A DNA stretch of 64,000 bases, taken from the NCBI GenBank assembly GCA_935421135.1, contig OW285190.1:6163501-6227500 (forward strand), given 5' to 3'. Made by a program: the position numbers and the translations under genes. This document shows, one piece after another, positions 52,401 to 61,165 of this stretch. The stretch's first letter is position 1. Each line of letters opens with the position of its first letter. Below the pieces are notes generated by a model that was not told where the DNA came from, searched no databases, and was given only the letters and a program-made list of their open reading frames with translations. Source of the stretch: Bugulina stolonifera. Lineage: Eukaryota > Bryozoa > Gymnolaemata > Cheilostomatida > Bugulidae.

Positions 52401-55400
52401 TATAACATTACTTTACTCAGTAGGGTAGAGTGGAGAGTGTTGATGGTGGATTTGTTCTGCTCCAGTTCATCCCAGTCTATTCTCCAGCACTGAGTAGGCT
52501 CCAGTATCATTGGCTACCATAAACACACAGGTATACATTAACACTATTGAATAATGTTATAATGGATTGTGTACCACATAGGCTTGATTTAGACCACCCA
52601 ATAGGTGCTATCTGTATATTATCCTGGCACAGTGACACTACTTGTAAGAGAACAGATTTTCCTGTCATAGTAAATACTGGAGAAGGTGCCCCCATTGTAC
52701 AATGTACATTGTACAGTGTATGTGTCTCCTCTATCATGGCAAAGCAGTGCATATAGAGAAAGGTGCAGGCTGGAGAAACGACTAAATTAGGAAAAGTTTT
52801 CTTTATCTGACTACCCACCCAAATATATAAAAATACAACAGCAGTTAAATATTATATCTATGACTGCACCTCATACTAAAGGCTTGGTTCCACGAGAGGC
52901 CGCCAGCTTTGATAGACCAAGTCCATAGTTTGTTGGCTCTATGGCTCCTATGGGTGAGGAGTGGCACTAGCCCACCAATGGCCTCGATTAATATCCAGCC
53001 AATAACAAAAGCTGATTTCTAATAAACTATATGTAACTAGAGTTGTTGATATGAACCAATTACAACAGTGTGCTCTGTGATGACGGAACTGAAAAGACTA
53101 ACATGTTGGTTTTTCATAGGTGAACGGATAGTCGACAGATTGGCTCTAATACGAGGTATGCAATATCCAACTTGAGTCTTGTAGTGGAATACATACACGA
53201 TGGTATTAGAAAGATAGGATAGTAAATACTTACAGTACCGTATAGATAGGGAATAAGCTGATTGGTATACACTACTTGGTAGAGTATCTTTAGAGAGTGA
53301 ATCTGTATAACATACTTGAGTACACTGTCTGATTTTGTGAGTAGATGAGGTGGTTTCATGAATGCTGCTGATAACTCCATACTCTGTAGCAAGAATAGTT
53401 TATTTGTGAGTAACCAATGACTTGGTTCCACAACTGTGAAAATAACCATCCCTGACAGAGGCTCTACAGCACCTATGTAATCTCCTAACAGCATATAACA
53501 GTATTGTACATACATGTACATGTAGATGTGCTTACTTACTTACAGTTTTGTTATGGAAAGGAATTGCAGAGGTTGGAAGTAGAAGTTCCTTCAGATCAAA
53601 CTTTAGATCCAACTCCTCAGAATCTACATCATACTTAATTTATATTAATTACAATATAATACTCTAAATATAACTGAAGTGTAGACAACTCCAAATTGAA
53701 AGTTTTTAACTCTACCAACTACACCGGAGTGTTGCAATGGGTTCGCATACAGTTCAACGATGGGTATGATAATTCTAAGAGAGACAAGTTCCAGTACTTA
53801 CAATATACATGTAATATACTACATGTAGTGTAAGTCTCAGTTAGATGGTTATATTATATACAAATACACATATATTATGTACATGTATATCAAATACTGT
53901 GCCGCTAACCTTTATATGGATGAGGGAGTTTAAACTGTACAGAGTATGTATCCTTATTCCTATCAGACAACCAGCCCATGAAGTGTCTCCATAGCAACCT
54001 CTTATCCTCTTCTGATAAACAGCAATGACAATAATTATATTACATTACATGTACATACATGTATGTACATGTACATACATGTACATACATGTACGCATTA
54101 ATTATTTTACAAAATATAACCAAGTAATGCTGTAGTGTAGTGGAATGCTATTTTACAATGTACCTACATGAACTATGTAGTCAGTGGTAGTTTACACCAA
54201 AGGATATGACAGCTCAGAATCATAGCCTACACACATTTTAGTTACTTGTGGAAGAGTTTGTATAGACCAACAATAAAATTAGTTATAAATGTAGATGCTT
54301 CTTGCTATGTAAACATTGGTATATAAAGCTCTCCATGGAATACAGTATATACAATGCAATATGTGCATATACATGTATTTAGATATAAAATATGTTTTAT
54401 GAATAAAATATATTATTGTTGTTACAATATTGTTTCATGGCAATGCTAATGGTACATTCACAATTGGTGGATGTACAGCATTGCCATGAAACAATAATAT
54501 AATATTTTATTCAAAAAACATATTTTATAACCTGCTCAATTTTTAAACTTAGAGCACTATTTTACAATTTACATAAATTTTATATTTAGATATAAATGAT
54601 GGGGTGCAATGATAGACCACTTATACAGGTGGGTTATGGTTTTTACTTGAGTATACTTTATGGCAAGCATCGCAGCATCTACCTTATAACTTGTACAGTA
54701 TAACAATCACAAGACTCACCTGATTCGTTAGTTAACAGTCTATACTGCATATTCACTGTGTCGGTTACAGCACTACCTGGAGGAGATAACTCTCCGTCTC
54801 CTTCCTCACTCATCTCTATATCATCTATATCTATATTATACTTGTGCTGGAGACAGAATATTGTTACCAACTGCAATACAATACAATAGTTATGATAATA
54901 ATGTGTTCAGCTATGCTTACCTATCTCTACTCAATCCTGAATGGGTAGTGAATACTGGTGACAATAAATGATAATCAACTTCTGATCGAGTGGCAACACA
55001 CTGTAAATTATAAATTATATTTGATTCAAGGTGTTTTATTTTAAATGGTAACTAGAATAATAGTGCTACTTATTATCGTGGTGCAATTCTGCAATTATAT
55101 CACATGCACAATTATATCACATGCACATTTATATCACATGCACATTTATATCACATGCACATTTATATCACATGCACATTCAAGTTTTGAAGCACTTATT
55201 CTTCTCCAGAATCGAAAAGATGGACAACTCCAATGAATGATTAATAGAAAAATTAATATACAACTAGTACAGAAGCAACCTCTGGATATCTTGAAAAAAA
55301 ATAGCCGTTCTAGCAATCGAAGTGGGGCCACATAAAAAAACATGTATCTAGATCAGAATTTTGTGCTGATTTCAAATATGACATTTCTACACCTCCTAAG

Positions 55401-58400
55401 GTGCCAGTTCTAGGCATAATGGCAAGTTTTAGTACAATTGTACAGATTTTACCGATTTCGAAAATTGTTATGTATAACCAGGACACCACTATCACACACT
55501 TCTAATGCGTTTGAGAAACTCTGTTTACATTACATAATGTAACATTCAACAAAGGAACACATTTTAAAATAGCATAAAGCTAGGAATAGTTTGAAAAATA
55601 TCTGTTAATATCCGCTACTGAACTCGTGAGATTCCTATGAACATACAAGTCATAGATTTTTACACCATTACCCTACACCTCTCTATCTACATTTCCTACT
55701 TGTTTACATCCCACACCAATAGGCTAGGCATGAAGTGAGCAGCAACAATAATAATCCAGTTAATGAAAACACTATACAAATTATAGTGACTTCGGAGACT
55801 AAGAGGCCTTTTAGAAGTTGATAAAAACACTCAAATACTGCCATCAGAGTTGCTTTCAAAACTTGGTAGAAATGCATTACTGCTGGTTGCATTACTAGAT
55901 ATGCATGCAGGTACAGAACATGTTGCATCAAGGATCTGAGGATGTAGCCTAGGAATTCGATGCTGCTGGGATTACTCAGCAATGTGATAGTTCACCTTAG
56001 AACAGCACCTCCACCTCTGAGAAACTGATTGGTATATCAATTGGTAATGTACATGTACATGTATTAATTCCTAGCTTGCAATTTCATGAGTTTATATTTC
56101 TTGTAGTGACCAGTGAACGCTTACAATTGCCATAGGAGAGTATTATTTGCTGTTAAATCAGTCATAAGCATTCATCTGCATACTTAGGATACATAGATGT
56201 AAGCCGAGATGCATATATACACTGTATGAGGGCCTACGTGTATATCTACTAGGAGGTTAAGAAGTATTAAATCATAATTTTTTGAAATTATAGGCCTATA
56301 ATACATGTCCCTATTAATAGTACAGAATATGCATAATATAGGCACTGTAGTTGGGACCCAAGGATGTTAGTAGCCTGAAGACTGGGTTTAGTTGGCTTGT
56401 TCATGTGAATGTTATACAAGCAGTTGGTGTGTTGTTATGCCCAATTATTACCCTTTACAGTTTTTTATGTTACTTAGTGTTACTATAATTTTGGTTTCAA
56501 TTATGTGGAAAGCTAAAGGCTGTCACACAAATGTGTTTTTATGTAAAATGCTTTGTAAGTTATTCAATCAAAAAACACCTTGCCTGTTCCTAATATCTGG
56601 CATCATCATGGTCTACCATGCTGACTCTGAGGCTCCCCTTTGGCATTTTTCTCTTCTTGATCCCCATGAATTTTATCTAATACCCCATCTACGTTTCCTA
56701 GATACAGCTACATATTGTAGGTAGGCCCCCTACCATGTAGTAACACCCCACTGTACAGAGATTACTTGTTTTAACTGCTAGTGTTTGTAAGGAACTTCAT
56801 AAGTGGGCATGGTTATGGTTTTGTCTGATCTTTTTATATAAATTAGCAAATAATGCTTGCCTATGGTAACACAGGACTTTCAGCATGCACACTTTCTGAT
56901 GGACTTGGTGATTTTATGATTTCTTTCGGTTTATCAAATCTATTGACAATTTGATCACACTTTAAATATAGAGCAATAGCCACATATTAAACTTGTGTAG
57001 CATGAATATATAATTCATCAATAGTTTGTAATTTAACATCAAAATGTAACATTATTATGTAGTTTATTTCACCTACCACTATTAGTTATGTTCAGTACTA
57101 AAAGCAGGAAATGAATAAATTACACTACTTATGAACATACATGGCCAATTTGAGAACCAACTACTTTTTGGTCTACTTCCCCGTTGACATTGCATGTAGC
57201 ATGATTCATTGAATATTGTTCTCTAATACTGCAAGTAGCCTATGTTATATAGTATGTATGTATGTATGTATGTATGTATGTATGTATGTATGTATGTATG
57301 GGTATATTATCTACTGTACTGTATATAGATATAGGTGTATTACATGCACCAAAATACCTAGAGTAATGAAGTATCGATGATTTTTAGTTGCTAGAGCCAG
57401 TTTGTTCATCAATTTTGAAGAATTACTAGTTAGGAAAAGTGACACAAGTTCTCCTTGAGTGAATGTTGAGACCAATTTTCTATATGCAGCACATCAGAAC
57501 ACATTCACACCTATTCCCCACTTTTGGGGGTTAATATGGTGAAGAGAATAACTGGTGTGTCTTTGATACTTTCACAGCAGTAAAACAAACAACTATCCAT
57601 TGTTGTAGCTGTTGAATTACCTCAGTCTAACATATTATAAACCTCCCACAACGCAGTTCATATAGCCATTAGGGCATTATAGCAGTAAAAATCCTAAACA
57701 ACAATATTATAACTGCATGTATCTAGTATTATATTACTAGCTATGTCTAGTAATACTAGTAACTGCTATTTGGCCATGTGCAGCTGTTGTTATTGTGGTT
57801 ACTATAGAAATCAGCAGGCATAACCACTTCTAATTGGACAGTGTTTACCGTTACGCATGAGCACTAACACTAAAGCAATCTTTTCCGGCTTATCAATGGC
57901 GATCTGACAAATGTTTGTTATTTTTACTTGCACGATAAATCAATTGACCACAACAACTATACTGGCGCGATGTGAGGTGTAGAAATTTGCATATCAAAAT
58001 ATTTATGTATAATTAAGAGTTTCATGCAAAAAATACTTGGCCCCACCTCAATTGCTAGAAATCTTTATAAAAAGGGAGGTTGCTTCTGTACTAAACTCAC
58101 ACTACCATTGTAGAGTAATGGCTTTCCAAGACCTACCTACCTTGATGCCTCCTATGCCGGTGATATTGAGTGCCTTTGCCACTTGCTCTCTCACTTTGTA
58201 CCCAAGGAGAGGACTAATGATGGTGATTTCCACCTCAAATTGCATTCCAGGTTTCTGTACGCATAAATGAATGGTTCAACATCTTATCATAGATAGCATG
58301 TGCAGAGTGATTGATGATTTATTATGATTATACTCTGAGTAAGGTATGGACTCTACACAGGCAGCATAGTTACACAAAAACTAGGAAATAATAAAAAAGA

Positions 58401-59354
58401 GTAATTGAAATACAGGTAATTAAGTAATTAGATTCAATGTTTTACCTTTATTATATTCTGGTACATATTCAGTGATTTGATAAGAGCTGTTGTTATACTT
58501 TGTGATCCTCTGGCTGGTTTAGAACAGGTAAACTCTGTATGCATAGACCGGACTGCTTCAAAACACCTTGTGAAATTACTTCTCACCTTTTCAAACCCAA
58601 GAATTACCTGTAGAAAAGAAAAGCTATAATATAGTCAATGACAATCTAAATGTGTATCAATTGCATTGGATGATTTTCAAGTTTATACTACACGTAATAC
58701 GGTAAAGGGACACTTCGAAAAAGAAAGTTCGAAACAGGACGTTTCACAACTGGACAGTTCGAAACTGTGTAGATTAGATTTAGAAGAACACAACTTGCAG
58801 ATAACTAATTTTAAATAATTAATTAAATAAAAAAACAATATTAAAAATAAAAATTAGTTGAAATCTGGTAGTTGGGGTTTGGGATTAAGCATTTCAAACT
58901 GTCCAGCGTTGAACTGTCTTTTTCGAACAGCCGCATATTCATGTAATACGAACATGTGCACAATCCTGACCAGTTAATTTTATGATACACAGCTATATGG
59001 ACATAATGCACGTAGGCCTATATTGCATAAGCATCCACATGTTAAGTCAAGTCCTTAACAGAGTTGTCTATAAGATTCATGTATATGACATAGATGTATG
59101 TGCATGCTTGCACTGGTTATACTTACTTCTTCTGGAATACCATTTAGATTATTAGCAACTAGGATAGAGAGAAGAGGTACACGGGGTGGACCGGGTAACA
59201 CACTGATTACAGGTAGGACATTGTGAAGACATTCAGCAATACTATCTAGGTTGGCAGATGATAATGGTGACATGAGATCTATCAGGATGCATTGAGCTGG
59301 TTGCTGATTCAATGGCTGCCTCTGGTGTGAGTCTACCTCAGTGCACAGATCCAT
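49482..59354 (-). CDS. M1AP: M1AP-like protein (meiosis 1 associated protein), 13 exons, about 739 aa
   Basis: Exons: 59127-59354, 58446-58607, 58141-58254, 54720-54870, 53910-54011, 53544-53623, 53234-53383, 52412-52513, 51795-52007, 51413-51544, 50936-51058, 50451-50610, 49482-49984; phases agree. The first exon reaches back to an acceptor at 59389, so part of it may be 5' UTR. As I recall vertebrate M1AP, matches run in order: QQPAQCILIDL near residue 17, LPGPPRVPLLSI, VEITIISP, RHFMGWLSDRN, DLKELLLPTS, EPTQCWRIDWDELEQN (334-349; vertebrate RPTSCWQLDWDELETN), PYYCIVPTMHCLLIHHL, and YFLFPMDCE near the end. In mammals M1AP is needed for male meiosis I and works with crossover proteins. The C-terminal part is longer than the vertebrate one (about 530 aa total) and Ser/Asn-rich. 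Exon 7 may start at 53484 instead if the second of tandem GTAAG donors in exon 6 is used. Confidence 0.85.
50702..50935 (-). CDS. Possible alternative C-terminus by read-through of M1AP-like exon 11
   Basis: The exon-11 reading frame continues past its donor (GTGAAT at 50935) for 77 more codons before a stop at 50702. The added peptide (VNRRVLHECISCLHELQIAV.. then ..FVLCNNILDECMLYMYKYN) has the pattern of an amphipathic helix rich in Cys. Splicing at the donor joins in phase to exons 12 and 13, which end in the M1AP-like YFLFPMDCE, so the spliced form is the main call. The unspliced reading is kept as an alternative last exon with low confidence. Confidence 0.3.
   Translation of the reverse strand: MNRRVLHECISCLHELQIAVLRIYGNCATSVELCHDIISKHDAQGDMAFVLCNNILDECMLYMYKYNIHLTTNQKDL
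54044..54092. repeat. TACATG/TACATGTA palindromic microsatellite
   Basis: Overlapping ACATGTACAT and TACATGTATG words in an M1AP-like intron, just upstream of exon 5 (minus strand). The same motif family is scattered through the whole window. Confidence 0.9.
54384..54529. mobile_element. Foldback/MITE-like hairpin, ~146 bp
   Basis: The left arm contains TATTGTTTCATGGCAATGCT and the right arm its complement AGCATTGCCATGAAACAATA. The outer part TATAAAATATGTTTT also faces its inverse. A 10-15 bp insertion interrupts the left arm. The inner part (GTACATTCAC against GTGGATGTAC) also pairs, leaving almost no loop. It is in the M1AP-like gene between exons 4 and 5. No target duplication was seen. 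Confidence 0.8.
55101..55187. repeat. 17-bp minisatellite, 5 copies
   Basis: Five units of CACATGCACATTTATAT (first unit with CACAATT) lie in the 3.3-kb third intron of the M1AP-like gene. Confidence 0.93.
57251..57300. repeat. (GTAT)n microsatellite, about 12 units
   Basis: A pure tetranucleotide run ending in GGTATATT, in intron 3 of the M1AP-like gene. Rest of that 3.3-kb intron: nothing else recognisable apart from a hydrophobic open run at 55.70-55.98 kb, not annotated. Confidence 0.95.
58702..58942. mobile_element. MITE copy 2 with 8-bp target-site duplication
   Basis: Same family and same orientation as the copy at 44100-44371. Both carry TTCGAAACAGG, ACGTTTCACAACTGGACAG, TTTAGAAGAACACAA and CTTTTTCGAACAG. 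GTAATACG flanks it on both sides (58694-58701 and 58943-58950). It is 241 bp against 272 bp, having lost about 30 bp of the right-end repeat block. It lies in intron 1 of the M1AP-like gene. Two independent 8-bp duplications at unrelated target sequences define the element borders well. Confidence 0.93.
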
Positions 59355-59388
59355 TCTGCTGAGTGGGGTTAATCGTACAGACGGATCT

Positions 59389-61165
59389 CTGAAATGGTAT
59401 ACCGTCTTAAATGATCATGTTTGTTCTCTAAATTTGATTAGCTTATCAGGAAACCTTTTTCAAAACTACAGAGCTTAACTGTAGTAGCAAAGCATTAAAC
59501 TTCCGAATTAATATTAAACGTTGAAATTATTAATTAACGGTCGCCAATCTTCTCCAGCACATTCAAATTTAACATTGCAGATTAGATGATAGCAAACAGC
59601 ATGAGGCATGAGCATGAGTATGTACAAACAGTGTAGCTGGACCTTTCCCATCATAGTTACTTATAACACAACTGTCGAACTGAGTCAAAAGTCAATAGGA
59701 CTTAAACTCACTGAAGTAATATAAATATAATATTCAACAGTGCAAATTAATAATGTATAATCATGAGAATGATAAAATGTTATGTTAAATAAATTAATTT
59801 CATATATAACAACTAGTTTCAGTTCAAATGTAATATTATAATACTAAAACTATACTATAATTATAATAGCTAAATAGTTACTATAACTATTGATAACATA
59901 AGATAAGATAGATTACCATAATGATAATCATGATGAAATTCAAATTCCGAAATTGGATGTCCAACCAGTCCAATTGAAATTTAATAAATATTAAATAAAT
60001 AGTTACTATAAAAGTTTGATTCTACATTATATTGTACATTAATTATCACTATTTGAATGCATTGGTTGACTATGATAGTAGAAATCAATTGCATTGACTA
60101 TGATACTAGTAAATCAATGCAATTGATTTCTACTTGACAGTCATAAGCAAAGTTAATAGATACCTAGTCAAAGAGAGTAAAAGGATAGTAGTTAGTAACT
60201 TTATTACAAGAAACATCTTCTGCAATACGCAAGCCATCGTTCCATACCTTTATTAGCAAAGAATGACTGTTGTTAGGTTCTGAGAGTATAAAATTTAAAT
60301 GCTAAGGCTTAATTTACGATTTGTCCAATCTTGGCACTTTATTCGCCAGGAAAGAATAACTCCAAAGAGCATCTACAGCGTGCATCAGAATCCTACAATT
60401 GCTACCATATAAGATATCTAAGGCTGGAGTTTTTTACTGTCGGTTAGAAGCTACACTACATGATCCAGAGTCAGCAAGTGTGGCATGATCATTCATCCTC
60501 ATGACCAGATTGGACGGTTTTCCTTTATATTCGTACACAGCTTACTCATTAATTTCAAATGTATAACATGTGTAACATATTTTAGAAATCTTGCAGAGTT
60601 TTAGTTTAGCTTGTTACAGACATAAATATACATGTAGTTTCGCTACAAGAGAAATAAGTTTTGAGGGAACCAAGATAAAAAATTACAAACTACATGATTT
60701 TGTATGGTAACTACTTTTGTTTAGTTTGCTAATAAATAAATATAAGATGCATAGATAGGAATATGTTTAGTTAGCTTTATGAGGTCACTGCATTTGCATT
60801 ATATACAAATAGATGTAAACTCTGGAAATAAGGTTTTGCAAACTTTACCAAAAAAAAAATTTGATGTAGATCAAGAAGTTCACCTTAGAATAGAAGGTGC
60901 ATCATCAAAAGTCAACAAGTGGTCATATTGAGGCTCGTAACAATGGAACAAATTAAACACACTTTACTCTCGATTATTGTGATTAATTGTTACAGGCCCA
61001 ACATGGTGCCCCATTTTCCCCCAGAGATGTAACTCGTAAGAAAATTGGCTTTGGAAATGTTGAAATCTGATTGACATAAATTCAATGAAATATTGTAGAT
61101 ATAAAATCTAATAAATCACAATACCAATACCAGTATAAAAATTACATCAAATGGATATAATATTG
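59389..61165. other. Region between BBS12-like stop and M1AP-like first coding exon
   Basis: AT-rich. It should hold the BBS12-like 3' UTR (right) and the M1AP-like promoter (left), both genes reading leftward. Apart from an inverted repeat at 60.07-60.15 kb I see no gene or element. I could not pick a convincing promoter element. Confidence 0.5.
60068..60145. repeat. Inverted repeat, ~30-bp arms with short loop
   Basis: TAGAAATCAATTGCATTGA is followed, after a 16-bp loop, by TCAATGCAATTGATTTCTA. The pairing extends imperfectly outward through GACTATGAT. It may be a small foldback element or a chance hairpin. Confidence 0.8.

Noticed and set aside
55704..55982. Hydrophobic 92-codon run on the minus strand inside an M1AP-like intron, ending in a membrane-segment-like stretch
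   Set aside because: It has no ATG at its start (TTG), no clear splice partners and no recognised family. Low complexity Leu/Thr codons in AT-rich DNA explain it adequately.
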